Shown: one piece after another, positions 53,195 through 61,568 of the stretch
Layout of the letters: every line of letters starts with the position of its first letter
Numbering within the stretch: the first letter of the stretch is position 1
Assembly (NCBI GenBank): GCA_033852135.1
Contig: JAWSVB010000016.1
Coordinates: 193,929-257,928 of the forward strand
Length of the DNA: 64,000 bases
Origin: QZLE01 sp033852135
GTDB taxonomy: Bacteria > Pseudomonadota > Gammaproteobacteria > QZLD01
Direction of reading: 5' to 3'
Translations under genes and position numbers: made by a program
The notes under the pieces: model-generated
Seen by the model: the letters and a program-made list of their open reading frames with translations, nothing else
The model's database searches: none
What the model was told of the DNA's origin: nothing

Positions 53195-54121
53195 ATGAAA
53201 AAAATAGCTGACAAACTAACCGACTTAATCGGCAACACTCCGCTGGTTCGACTAAATAAAATATCTGATCGCACAGGTGTAGAGATAATTGCAAAACTAG
53301 AACAGTTTAACCCAGGTGGCAGCATTAAAGATCGAACTGCTATGAGCATGATCGAAGATGCTGAAGAGAAAGGGCTAATCAATAAAGACACAACGATTAT
53401 TGAGCCTACATCTGGTAATACCGGAATTGGATTAGCCTGGATTGCAGCAGTTAAAGGTTATCGCACCATTATCGTAATGCCAGACGCAATGTCCCACGAA
53501 CGCAGAAAACTGTTAAGCGCATTTGGTGCTGAGATTGAGTTAACTGATGCCTCTAAAGGGATGCAAGGCGCTATTGATAGAGCAAATGCTATTGCCAAGA
53601 AATTAGATAATGCATTCATTCCGCAACAGTTTGAAAATGAAGCTAACTCTGACATCCACGCCAAAACAACTGCTAAAGAGATCTGGCGTGATACCGATGG
53701 CAAAATAGATATCTTTATGGCTGGAATTGGTACTGGCGGAACCATCACCGGAGTCGGCAGAGAATTAAAGCGGATAAACCCATCTATCGAGATAGTTGGA
53801 CTAGAGCCGGAAAACTGCGCAGTTTTATCCAAGGGAAAACCAGGTCCACACATGATTCAGGGAATCGGTTCTGGCTTTATCCCTAAAATCCTAGATACAG
53901 ATATTATTGATACTATCGTCACTGTTAGTGATGATGATGCTCTCGAATATACAAGAGCTCTTGCCAAGCAAGAGGGAATTCTTTCAGGAATATCTTCTGG
54001 TGCACTTGTATGTGCTGCAGAAAAGTTGTGCAAAAAGCCCGAAAACAAAGGAAAAATGATAGTTGTCATATTTGCAGATACTGGCGAACGCTATGTCAGC
54101 ATCCCTTTTTTACACAAGTAA
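53195..54121 (+). CDS. cysK: cysteine synthase (O-acetylserine sulfhydrylase)
   Basis: A 308-residue PLP enzyme that makes cysteine from O-acetylserine and sulfide. PLP Lys in GGSIKDRTA, substrate loop PTSGNTGIG, PLP phosphate loop GTGGTITGVG and SSGA near the end. Downstream of the CymR-like regulator. With MetY it gives the cell separate routes for cysteine and homocysteine. Confidence 0.96.
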   Translation: MKKIADKLTDLIGNTPLVRLNKISDRTGVEIIAKLEQFNPGGSIKDRTAMSMIEDAEEKGLINKDTTIIEPTSGNTGIGLAWIAAVKGYRTIIVMPDAMSHERRKLLSAFGAEIELTDASKGMQGAIDRANAIAKKLDNAFIPQQFENEANSDIHAKTTAKEIWRDTDGKIDIFMAGIGTGGTITGVGRELKRINPSIEIVGLEPENCAVLSKGKPGPHMIQGIGSGFIPKILDTDIIDTIVTVSDDDALEYTRALAKQEGILSGISSGALVCAAEKLCKKPENKGKMIVVIFADTGERYVSIPFLHK

Positions 54122-54166
54122 ACACCAATTTTACACGAGCAACCTCCAACTTAACTAGGGATTTAA

Positions 54167-55042
54167 GTGATACAACTTAATCATAAAGATCTTGCTCATA
54201 GCCTAACTGAGCGTGAATCATTCTTGAGAAACCTCAAGCATGAGCATGATAATTTTGTGCTTCTTAGTACCTGTAATAGAGTTGAACTATACAGTGGTGA
54301 CGGCGTTGCTCCGAAAGAGATTGTGTCACACCTTTTTAAAGTAACAAGTGGTATCGAGTCAGCAATAATTGGCGAAACTTCAATTCAAGGGCAGGTTAAA
54401 CAAGCTTATATTGAAGCATTAAACAGTAACCGCCTTTCAAAAGGGTTAGATCGACTGTTTCAAAATGCTTTAAGGGTAGGAAAAATTGTCAGATCTAATA
54501 CCGACATATCTGCTGGGGCAATATCACATGGTCAGGCAATCCCTGAAATTCTATCCAAACACCGGGTCGATTTAAGCCAGAGCAACATATTGATAATTGG
54601 GGTTAACAACCTCAATGAGGTAGTTACCCGCGCCCTATCACGCAAAACTCAAAACACCATCTACATCGCCAACAGAACCTATAGCAAAGCCAAATCAATT
54701 GCCGAAAAATATGGGTGCGAGGTAACATCATTCGACTCTTTATCTAATATCCTTCCTACAATTGATGTACTGATATCTGCAACATCTGCCCCCCACCTTA
54801 TTCTTAAAGACCAGAATTTTTGCAGCCAAAAAGAGATGATGATATTTGACCTTGCCTGCCCGCGCGATATCGACCCTGCCATCAATAACAGGAGCAATAT
54901 AACGCTCTATAATATTGAAGACATTGAACACTTTATTGATATCAACCACCATTTTCGCAAGAAGGATCTGGAAGCAGCCACCAGAATCATAGAGGAAGAA
55001 GTTGATGAGTTCAGCCAGCGCCACGCATCACCCTACAATTAA
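54167..55042 (+). CDS. hemA: glutamyl-tRNA reductase, short form
   Basis: First enzyme of tetrapyrrole synthesis, making glutamate-1-semialdehyde for HemL. The catalytic Cys is in LSTCNRVELY, and ESAIIGETSIQGQVKQAY and the NADPH fold (ILIIGVNNLNEVVTRAL, then IANRTYSKA) follow. It has only 291 residues against about 415 in the family: it stops after the NADPH domain and lacks the C-terminal helical dimerisation domain. Start is GTG 54167 with AGGGA upstream. Its end overlaps the start of the HemC-CobA-HemD fusion by 38 bases. Confidence 0.9.
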   Translation: MIQLNHKDLAHSLTERESFLRNLKHEHDNFVLLSTCNRVELYSGDGVAPKEIVSHLFKVTSGIESAIIGETSIQGQVKQAYIEALNSNRLSKGLDRLFQNALRVGKIVRSNTDISAGAISHGQAIPEILSKHRVDLSQSNILIIGVNNLNEVVTRALSRKTQNTIYIANRTYSKAKSIAEKYGCEVTSFDSLSNILPTIDVLISATSAPHLILKDQNFCSQKEMMIFDLACPRDIDPAINNRSNITLYNIEDIEHFIDINHHFRKKDLEAATRIIEEEVDEFSQRHASPYN

Positions 55043-56954
55043 AGTAATCAGCAGAGACAGCGCCCTCGCAATAAAGCAGGTTGAGGAGGTTTTTTCTCAG
55101 CTTGAAAACATTAATTACGAATTAGTCGCCATCAAATCTTTAGGGGATAAAAATAAGCAAATCTGCTTAATGGACAGCCCTGCAAAAGATATTTTTACCC
55201 GTGAACTCGATGAGGCAATCCTCAAGCAGCAAGCCGATATCGCAATCCACTCCGCTAAAGATCTACCCTTCCCTCTTCCCGATGGATTAGAGGTAATTAG
55301 CCTACTTGCCAGTGCTGACAAAAGTGACTCATTAGTATCAAAAGATGATGTAGCATTAAAGCAACTTCCTGTAGGCGCAAGAGTTGGCACCAGCTCCCCA
55401 GCACGCCGTAAGCAGCTGCTTGATATACGCCCAGATATTAAGATCGTATCTATACGCGGAACCATCGAAGAGAGAGTTGCGCAAATTGATAAAGGTATAA
55501 TCGATGCATTGATCGTCGCTACCTGCGCCTTGGAGCGTCTTGGACTTGAAGATAAGATTACTGAAAGGCTTCCATTTGAAACTCACCCTCTTCAAGGTAA
55601 CTTAGCAATTGTCGCCCATAAAAATTATCAATCTAGTTCGCTATTTTCCCACCTCGATATCCGCAAAACATATGGCAAAGTTTTTTTGCTTGGAGCAGGT
55701 GTTGGCAATAAAGATCTACTGACAATTAAGGCGGATAAAATTCTACGCGAGGTAGACCAAATATTTTATGACGACCTCCTCGATAAAAATATGCTTGATG
55801 ACTACCCCGGTGAAAAGATATACGTTGGCAAGCGTAAAGGGCAGCATCACGTAAAACAGGAAGAGACTAACCAACTACTATTTGAAGCTGCAAGCAAAGG
55901 GAAAAACATTGCCCGCCTAAAGTGTGGCGATCCATTTATTTACGGACGTGGCGGAGAAGAGATCCATTTTCTGCAACAGCGCTGTATCAACACAGAAGTT
56001 GTGCCGGGGATATCTGCAGCGCAGGCTGCTGCTGCAAATAGCCAAATACCTCTTACACTAAGAAACGTTAGTAGCAACCTGATTTTTCGAACCGGACATA
56101 AGGCATCAACTCCTCCCCAAGACGAAATTAAAAATGACAAACAAACTGTCGTTTATTACATGGGGGCAACCAATCTTTCAGAGATTAAACAAGAGCTATT
56201 ACTAGAGGATAGAAACAGCACGACGCCAGTGGCTTTGATTCAAGATGCCAATTCAGCCGAGCAAAAAAAGATCATAACCACTATCGGTGAGATGGATCGG
56301 TGCGATTGCAAATCACCTTTAATAATTATCGTCGGCGATGTGGTTGCAGAACAAAACCCGCGCCCACGAGTCCTCTACACAGGGATAAACCCTTATAACA
56401 GCAAGGTAACAGGGGAGATATTCCAATACCCTCTTATCAAAACCGAACCTTGCCACTGCAGCATCGATCCAAGCCAATTTGATGGTTTTATCTTCACCAG
56501 TAAAAACTCAGTCAGACACTTTCTTAGCAAGTACCAGCTCAACTCTAATCAAAAAATATTTGCCATCGGCAATGTAACCAAAAAAGAGTTGGTTAATTAC
56601 GGAATTAAGACTGACTACATGCCTGAAGTTGCCGACTCAGATCATATGGTAGAACTCATTAATCAACTGGATTTTAACAATCTTGGCTACCCATGCTCTG
56701 ACAAATCGCATAATGGATTACATCAACTTAAAAATGTAACCCCGATAACCTGCTACAACACACTAGCAATTCAGCAGGATAAAATTGACCTAAACAATTT
56801 CGACAAGATCGTATTCTCTAGCGGATCAACGGTTGAGGCATTCTTTAAAATATATGATGAGATCCCAAAACAGATACGCATTCATGTCTATGGCAAGCAC
56901 AGCCTAAAAGCTCTTAAAAATAAAGGTGTCACCAATGACATTCAAACGATTTAG
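55005..56954 (+). CDS. HemC-CobA-HemD fusion protein
   Basis: A 649-residue protein with three enzyme modules. About 1-215: porphobilinogen deaminase (HemC) domains 1 and 2 (SRDSALAIKQVEEVF, HSAKDLPFPLPDGL, GTSSPARRKQLL). About 225-465: uroporphyrinogen-III methyltransferase (VFLLGAGVGNKDLLTIKA, LKCGDPFIYGRGGEE). About 470-649: uroporphyrinogen-III synthase (HemD), weakly conserved (FIFTSKNSVRHF, FSSGSTVEAF). HemC domain 3 with the Cys that binds the dipyrromethane cofactor appears to be missing: the chain goes straight from LQGNLAIVAHK to the methyltransferase. ATG 55005 has a GAGGA site. It would channel porphobilinogen to precorrin-2 for siroheme. Confidence 0.9.
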   Translation: MSSASATHHPTIKVISRDSALAIKQVEEVFSQLENINYELVAIKSLGDKNKQICLMDSPAKDIFTRELDEAILKQQADIAIHSAKDLPFPLPDGLEVISLLASADKSDSLVSKDDVALKQLPVGARVGTSSPARRKQLLDIRPDIKIVSIRGTIEERVAQIDKGIIDALIVATCALERLGLEDKITERLPFETHPLQGNLAIVAHKNYQSSSLFSHLDIRKTYGKVFLLGAGVGNKDLLTIKADKILREVDQIFYDDLLDKNMLDDYPGEKIYVGKRKGQHHVKQEETNQLLFEAASKGKNIARLKCGDPFIYGRGGEEIHFLQQRCINTEVVPGISAAQAAAANSQIPLTLRNVSSNLIFRTGHKASTPPQDEIKNDKQTVVYYMGATNLSEIKQELLLEDRNSTTPVALIQDANSAEQKKIITTIGEMDRCDCKSPLIIIVGDVVAEQNPRPRVLYTGINPYNSKVTGEIFQYPLIKTEPCHCSIDPSQFDGFIFTSKNSVRHFLSKYQLNSNQKIFAIGNVTKKELVNYGIKTDYMPEVADSDHMVELINQLDFNNLGYPCSDKSHNGLHQLKNVTPITCYNTLAIQQDKIDLNNFDKIVFSSGSTVEAFFKIYDEIPKQIRIHVYGKHSLKALKNKGVTNDIQTI

Positions 56955-56958
56955 AGAT
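56919..56958 (+). repeat. left 40-bp direct repeat of the hipBA insertion
   Basis: Matches 58751-58790 at 38 of 40 bases. It spans the last codons of hemD and the first codons of a lost hemB start. Confidence 0.93.
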
Positions 56959-57012
56959 CGTCATGCTGCACAAAGAGCATATTTTTCAATAGCCGTAATA
57001 AATTCAGTTTAG
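56935..57012 (+). pseudogene. hemB: remnant of the hemB start
   Basis: ATG plus the next eight codons (MTFKRFRDR) are those of hemB at 58767; the reading then departs and ends at a stop after 25 residues. It is the original hemB start cut off by the hipBA module. Confidence 0.8.
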
Positions 57013-57042
57013 CCTCGAATAGTGTATACAAGCCCAATACTT

Positions 57043-57117
57043 AAGCAACACATACATTGCTTTTTATAAAAAAAGAAACTAATATGTTTCTTTATAGGAT
57101 AAAGCAACATATATGTT
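57043..57117 (+). promoter_or_regulatory. palindrome array before hipB
   Basis: Three dyads in 75 bases: AAGCAA/TTGCTT (57043-57062), AAAGAAAC/GTTTCTTT (57072-57093) and AACATATATGTT (57106-57117). These are probable HipB operators for autorepression. Confidence 0.6.
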
Positions 57118-57126
57118 TACAAAAAA

Positions 57127-57483
57127 ATGAAATCACTACTTAAGCAGCTAAAAAAACGGCGCACTGACCTTGGTCTTAAACAAAACGACATGATGTTACG
57201 CGCAGGAGTTTCACGTCAGCAATATCAGCGCCTGGAATCAAAAGGAAATCCAAGGCTCGACACCCTTGAGCTGATTGCAAAAGGGCTTAATAGTGAAATC
57301 ATGCTTATCCCCAAAGAACATCTTAACGACGTTGTAGCTGCACTTGAGGGGGTTAAATTTAACAGCGCAATACCCGATAGCAGTAATCCAGATCAGCCAC
57401 ATAACTCAGAGCATTCAGAAGCAAATAAAGATAGAGACATTTCAGATGATCCCTGGCAAAACCTGCTAGGAGATGACTCGTGA
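57127..57483 (+). CDS. hipB: HipB-type antitoxin, XRE repressor
   Basis: A 118-residue DNA-binding antitoxin. HTH at about 17-62 (LKQNDMMLRAGVSRQQYQRLE, then LDTLELIAKGLN), followed by a disordered, acidic tail (residues 80-118) ending DDPWQNLLGDDS. It should bind the palindromes upstream and neutralise HipA. It overlaps hipA by four bases (GTGA). Confidence 0.9.
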   Translation: MKSLLKQLKKRRTDLGLKQNDMMLRAGVSRQQYQRLESKGNPRLDTLELIAKGLNSEIMLIPKEHLNDVVAALEGVKFNSAIPDSSNPDQPHNSEHSEANKDRDISDDPWQNLLGDDS

Positions 57484-58748
57484 AAGATAAAATCAATGTC
57501 CTAAAATTAACAATACATGAAAGGCTTGTTGGATATCTGGCTGGTTTTCAAAATGGCCGAAACGCGCTAATTTTTGCTGATGAATTTAAAAGTGATGCGC
57601 ACAGACCCACCTTCAGCTTAATTACCCACCCTGCATTCCCACGCTCTGATAAATTAATGGCAGAACCTTGGGCAAAAAACCAACGTTTGCACCCAACGCT
57701 ATCAAACCTGCTTCCTGAAGGATCTCTGCGGGAATTTATTACCCAAAGTCTAAAGGTTCACATTGATAATGAGTTCCACATTCTGTCATATCTAGGAAAA
57801 GACTTACCTGGAGCGTTAGTTGCAGCCCCCATGACACCGGATGAAGTGCCAGAAAGGGTTCTTGCAATCCTATCTGGAAAAACTCATGAAAATCCAGAAG
57901 TAATAAACTTTGCAGAACTACACCAGGAAAACAAATTTTCTCTGGCTGGTGTACAGATGAAGTTTTCCATGAAAAAAAATGGCGACCGCTACAATTTATC
58001 TCAAACCGGGGCTCTGGGAGACTGGATTATTAAACCCCCGTCAACCAGGCACAAAGATGTACCGCTAAATGAATATACTGCAATGACACTTGCCTCTTTA
58101 GCTGGCATCGACATACCAGAGATCAAACTAGTTAACTTAGAGAAACTAGACAACCTTCCGCAGATTAATCTACCCCATGAAAGCAAAGCTTTTGCTATAA
58201 AGCGCTTTGATAGAGACAACAATACGCGAATTCATATGGAAGATTTTGCTCAGGTTTTGGTGAAATACCCACATGAGAAATACAACTCCGCTAATTATCA
58301 GCAAATTGGCAAAATTTTGTACCAATACTCTGGCGATGGTCTTGTTGATTCCCAACAGTTTGCAAGAAGGTTGCTGGTTAATATTTTACTCGCAAACGGA
58401 GATGCTCACCTAAAGAACTGGAGCTTACTTTATGCCGATAAGTTAGTACCGCGACTATCACCAGCCTACGACATCGTAACAACTAGTGTTTACATAGATA
58501 ATGAACAATACTCTGCATTAAATTTTGGAAAAACTAACGACTGGTATAAAGCCTCCTATGCCAACTTCCAGTATTGGGCAGAGAAATCAGATATACCATG
58601 GAGAGCTATAAAACCACACCTTGATGACGTTTTAGACAAAGCAAAAACATTGTGGCGAAAAGCTCTTAACGACTTACCTATGAATAGTGAGCATAAACAA
58701 AAGCTCAGTGAACATTGGGGAAATCTGCATAAAGATTTCAAAATCTAA
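57480..58748 (+). CDS. hipA: HipA-type serine/threonine kinase toxin
   Basis: A 422-residue kinase toxin. N-terminal subdomain (VGYLAGFQNGRNALIF), then FSLAGVQMKFSM (the Gly/Gln/Lys loop), AIKRFDR, catalytic NGDAHLKNWSLLY and metal-binding LSPAYDIVTT. Known HipA proteins phosphorylate glutamyl-tRNA synthetase and induce dormancy. Start GTG with AGGAG eight bases ahead. The module splits the hemD-hemB junction and appears to have been inserted there. All kinase motifs look intact. Confidence 0.93.
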   Translation: MKDKINVLKLTIHERLVGYLAGFQNGRNALIFADEFKSDAHRPTFSLITHPAFPRSDKLMAEPWAKNQRLHPTLSNLLPEGSLREFITQSLKVHIDNEFHILSYLGKDLPGALVAAPMTPDEVPERVLAILSGKTHENPEVINFAELHQENKFSLAGVQMKFSMKKNGDRYNLSQTGALGDWIIKPPSTRHKDVPLNEYTAMTLASLAGIDIPEIKLVNLEKLDNLPQINLPHESKAFAIKRFDRDNNTRIHMEDFAQVLVKYPHEKYNSANYQQIGKILYQYSGDGLVDSQQFARRLLVNILLANGDAHLKNWSLLYADKLVPRLSPAYDIVTTSVYIDNEQYSALNFGKTNDWYKASYANFQYWAEKSDIPWRAIKPHLDDVLDKAKTLWRKALNDLPMNSEHKQKLSEHWGNLHKDFKI

Positions 58749-58750
58749 AG

Positions 58751-58790
58751 AACAAAGGTATCACCAATGACATTCAAACGATTTAGAGAT
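58751..58790 (+). repeat. right 40-bp direct repeat of the hipBA insertion
   Basis: Second copy of the unit at 56919-56958, two mismatches. It restores the hemB start codon and first eight codons. Confidence 0.93.
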
Positions 58791-59774
58791 AGAAGAGTTA
58801 CCGAAGAGATTCGTGCTCAACATCGTGAATCTAAACTTCACCAGAGTGATTTTATACTTCCGCTATTCATAGTTGAAGGCAGCAATATTAAAGCTGAAAT
58901 CAGCTCCATGCCAAATGTGTTCCACTACTCTATCGATCGCTTACTGCCGGATCTGCAAGAGCTTGTGGATTTAGGCCTTAAATCGGTCCTCCTCTTCGGT
59001 GTTCCTAAAACCAAAGGGGTTGAGCAATCATTCTCTGCAACTGGGTTAGTGCAGCAAGCGACAGCGTTGATTAAAAACCTCCTACCCCAACTTGAGGTGA
59101 TTACCGATGTCTGCTTATGCTCCTATACACACGATGGCCACTGCCACATTGGGCGCAACCATAATGAGAACAGCCACATTAACGACAATGATGAGACTTG
59201 TGAAATTCTAGCGCAAATAGCATTAAGTCATGCCAAGGCAGGAGCTGACATAGTTGCACCATCAGATATGATGGATGGCAGAGTTCATTACATCAACAAG
59301 GCTCTTACAGAGAATGGTTTACGCAATACCAAGATCCTCTCCTACGCAGCTAAATATGCCTCCAATTACTACGGACCATTTCGTGATGCTGCAGACTGTG
59401 CACCACAAGCACTAGATAGCAAACCTGCAGATAGAAAATCGTACCAGATGGATTATGCCAATACTGATGAAGCAATTGCAGAGGTTAACGCTGACATAGA
59501 AGAAGGTGCTGACCAAATAATGATTAAACCAGCCCTCTCCTACCTGGATATTATCTACCGCACCAAACAGCACTGCTTACAGCATAATAGCAATATTCCA
59601 ATAGTTGCCTATAACGTATCAGGTGAGTACAAAATGCTTTTGCATTCGGTTAACTCCGGCTGGGCCAATGAAGATATAATCCATGAATCATTGCTCTCAA
59701 TCAAACGTGCCGGAGCCGATAGAATCGTCTCCTACTTCACCCCATACCTTTTACAAAAATATTTCAAGAGTTAA
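58767..59774 (+). CDS. hemB: porphobilinogen synthase (delta-aminolevulinate dehydratase)
   Basis: A 335-residue enzyme that joins two aminolevulinates to porphobilinogen. Zinc-type Cys motif DVCLCSYTHDGHCHIG, Schiff-base lysines in LSYAAKYASNYYGPFRDAA and MIKPALSYLDII. The first codons come from the right copy of the direct repeat, so the gene remains whole after the hipBA insertion, though it is now separated from its former upstream operon partners. Confidence 0.96.
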   Translation: MTFKRFRDRRVTEEIRAQHRESKLHQSDFILPLFIVEGSNIKAEISSMPNVFHYSIDRLLPDLQELVDLGLKSVLLFGVPKTKGVEQSFSATGLVQQATALIKNLLPQLEVITDVCLCSYTHDGHCHIGRNHNENSHINDNDETCEILAQIALSHAKAGADIVAPSDMMDGRVHYINKALTENGLRNTKILSYAAKYASNYYGPFRDAADCAPQALDSKPADRKSYQMDYANTDEAIAEVNADIEEGADQIMIKPALSYLDIIYRTKQHCLQHNSNIPIVAYNVSGEYKMLLHSVNSGWANEDIIHESLLSIKRAGADRIVSYFTPYLLQKYFKS

Positions 59775-59785
59775 ACGCACAACCA

Positions 59786-61051
59786 ATGAACAGAGATATA
59801 TCAACAAAACTATTTAAACAAGCCGAGCAAATATTACCCGGCGGTGTTAACAGCCCCGTTAGATCATTTAAAGATATTGGCGAAACCCCAATATTTATCG
59901 AAAAGGCAGATGGAGCTGAATTTATCGATGCAGATGGGAATAACTTTATCGATTTCTGCCTTTCATGGGGTGTACATATTCTTGGTCACAACCACCCAAG
60001 CATTATTGAAGCAGTTAAAAAAGCACTGGATAAAGGGATCTCTTACGGCACATGTTGTGAAAACGAAGCTAAGCTAGCTGACCTAGTATGCTCATGCTAT
60101 CCGTCAATGGATAAAATACGCTTCGTAAACTCCGGTACCGAAGCAACCATGAGCGCCATTCGCTTAGCTCGCGGCTACACAAAGCGCGACATCATAATTA
60201 AGTTTGATGGCTGCTACCATGGACACTCAGACTCACTGCTAGTATCAGCTGGCTCAGGCGTCACCCAAATCAATGAGGCATCGTCAGAAGGTGTACCTTA
60301 CGACATCATCAAAAACACCATAAGCATCCCTTTCAATGATATTGAGATGGTAAAAGAGGTTTTTGCCAACAACAAGGATAAAATCGCAGCTGTTATCCTA
60401 GAGCCAATTCCAGCAAACATGGGTGTAATCATCCCCAAGGATGGCTATCTAGAATCACTACGTGAAATCACCCAGCAAGAAGGATCGCTACTAATTTTTG
60501 ATGAGGTGATTTCCGGATTTAGAGTTGCACCAGGTGGAGCGCAAAAGCTTTATAATATTCAACCTGACCTAACCTGCCTGGGTAAAATCATCGGCGGGGG
60601 CTTCCCTGTTGGTGCCTTTGGCGGCAAAGCAGAGATAATGAACCTACTTGCACCTAACGGGCCTGTATATCAAGCAGGAACGCTCTCCGGAAATCCAATT
60701 GCCATGGCCGCTGGTTTAGCAGCAATTAGTACCTTGATAAAACCAGAAACGCAGCAGCTAATACAAGAGAACTCAAATCACTTTATCAAGCAACTAACTG
60801 AAAACCTTCCTGCAGAAACAACCCTCAACCATATCGGACCGATGTTCACAATCTTCTTTAGTAAGCAGCAACCTCAATGCTTTGAAGATGTTAAAAAGTG
60901 TGATTTTGAAAGATTCAGAGAATTTTATAAATATATGCTGGAGAGTGGTGTTTATTTATCACCTTCTCAGTATGAGGCTAATTTTATCTCAGCTGTGCAT
61001 GATGAAGATGTTGTTGGTGGGGTGATTGAGTGGATGAAAGGTTTTAAATAA
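59786..61051 (+). CDS. hemL: glutamate-1-semialdehyde 2,1-aminomutase
   Basis: A 421-residue PLP aminomutase that makes 5-aminolevulinate. PLP Lys in CLGKIIGGGFPVGAFGG, GPVYQAGTLSGNPIAMAAG near 290, N-terminal LFKQAEQILPGGVNSPVRSF. With HemA, the fusion protein and HemB it completes the route from glutamyl-tRNA to uroporphyrinogen and precorrin-2. It starts 11 bases after hemB. Confidence 0.96.
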   Translation: MNRDISTKLFKQAEQILPGGVNSPVRSFKDIGETPIFIEKADGAEFIDADGNNFIDFCLSWGVHILGHNHPSIIEAVKKALDKGISYGTCCENEAKLADLVCSCYPSMDKIRFVNSGTEATMSAIRLARGYTKRDIIIKFDGCYHGHSDSLLVSAGSGVTQINEASSEGVPYDIIKNTISIPFNDIEMVKEVFANNKDKIAAVILEPIPANMGVIIPKDGYLESLREITQQEGSLLIFDEVISGFRVAPGGAQKLYNIQPDLTCLGKIIGGGFPVGAFGGKAEIMNLLAPNGPVYQAGTLSGNPIAMAAGLAAISTLIKPETQQLIQENSNHFIKQLTENLPAETTLNHIGPMFTIFFSKQQPQCFEDVKKCDFERFREFYKYMLESGVYLSPSQYEANFISAVHDEDVVGGVIEWMKGFK

Positions 61052-61084
61052 CTAACAAATAACTCTCTGAAACTACGAATAAAA

Positions 61085-61120
61085 ACGTCATACCGGCGAA
61101 GGCCGGTATCCAGAAAAGCT
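61085..61120. repeat. left inverted repeat of the retron-like locus (family A)
   Basis: 36 bases that occur in inverse form at 63219-63254 with one mismatch. It contains the ATACCGGC/GCCGGTAT hairpin shared with 26232-26320 and 38530-38557, plus an AGCT end shared only by this pair. Confidence 0.9.
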
Positions 61121-61166
61121 GTGCCATTCTTCATCCCGAACTACTTTGCTAAATTAACGACCAAAT

Positions 61167-61274
61167 AGTCAAATATTACACTCAAACATACAATATTTGA
61201 CTCACAGTCAAATATTGCTTGATGTTCAAATTTGCCGATGTTACTATAAATCATGTACAGGGTGTACCACCCTG
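61167..61274 (+). promoter_or_regulatory. operator-like repeats upstream of the retron-like RNA
   Basis: AGTCAAATATT occurs at 61167-61177, inverted at 61192-61202, and again at 61206-61216. A separate perfect dyad CAGGGTGTACCACCCTG is at 61258-61274. A TATAAA at 61245-61250 may be a -10 element. These fit control by the XRE protein of the locus. Confidence 0.55.
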
Positions 61275-61296
61275 ATGCTCTTTAAAAGTTAAAACT

Positions 61297-61517
61297 CGTT
61301 ATTGAACTTGATTGTGGCTCACTTTTGAGTCGATTGCTTTAAATTGGCAATCTACCGCCGCGTCAACATTGATTGCTCTACCCTCCTACACGCTACAGCG
61401 AGCTACATCTGCTACGTTAAGAGGCTTCATGATAATCAAATCAACTGGTGTGGGTACCTTCGGTACCCAAGAATGTGACCTGTGCTGTCTATGCCATTTC
61501 TATTCGGTTCAATATTG
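61297..61517 (+). ncRNA. candidate retron msr-msd RNA
   Basis: Region of about 221 bases before the 76-aa gene with the parts of a retron RNA. Its ends can pair as a1/a2: 61297-61308 with 61506-61517, 11 of 12 positions including 8 consecutive Watson-Crick pairs. Behind a1 are two tandem hairpins as in an msr (GGCTCA/TGAGTC 61316-61331; GATTGC/GCAATC 61332-61352). A stem GTCA-CATT/AATGTGAC (61362-61370 with 61472-61479) encloses 118 bases that would form the msd, with an 8-bp hairpin at 61451-61469. G61310 could be the branch guanosine. Boundaries are inferred by eye; no fold was computed. Confidence 0.6.
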
Positions 61518-61568
61518 TTTTGTCAACTGGTGCAATATCGCACCGACTAGACATACAGGAGTTTTCTT

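Noticed and set aside
53458..53853. 131-codon open frame antisense to cysK
   Set aside because: Shadow of cysK; the product is low-complexity and has no ribosome-binding site.
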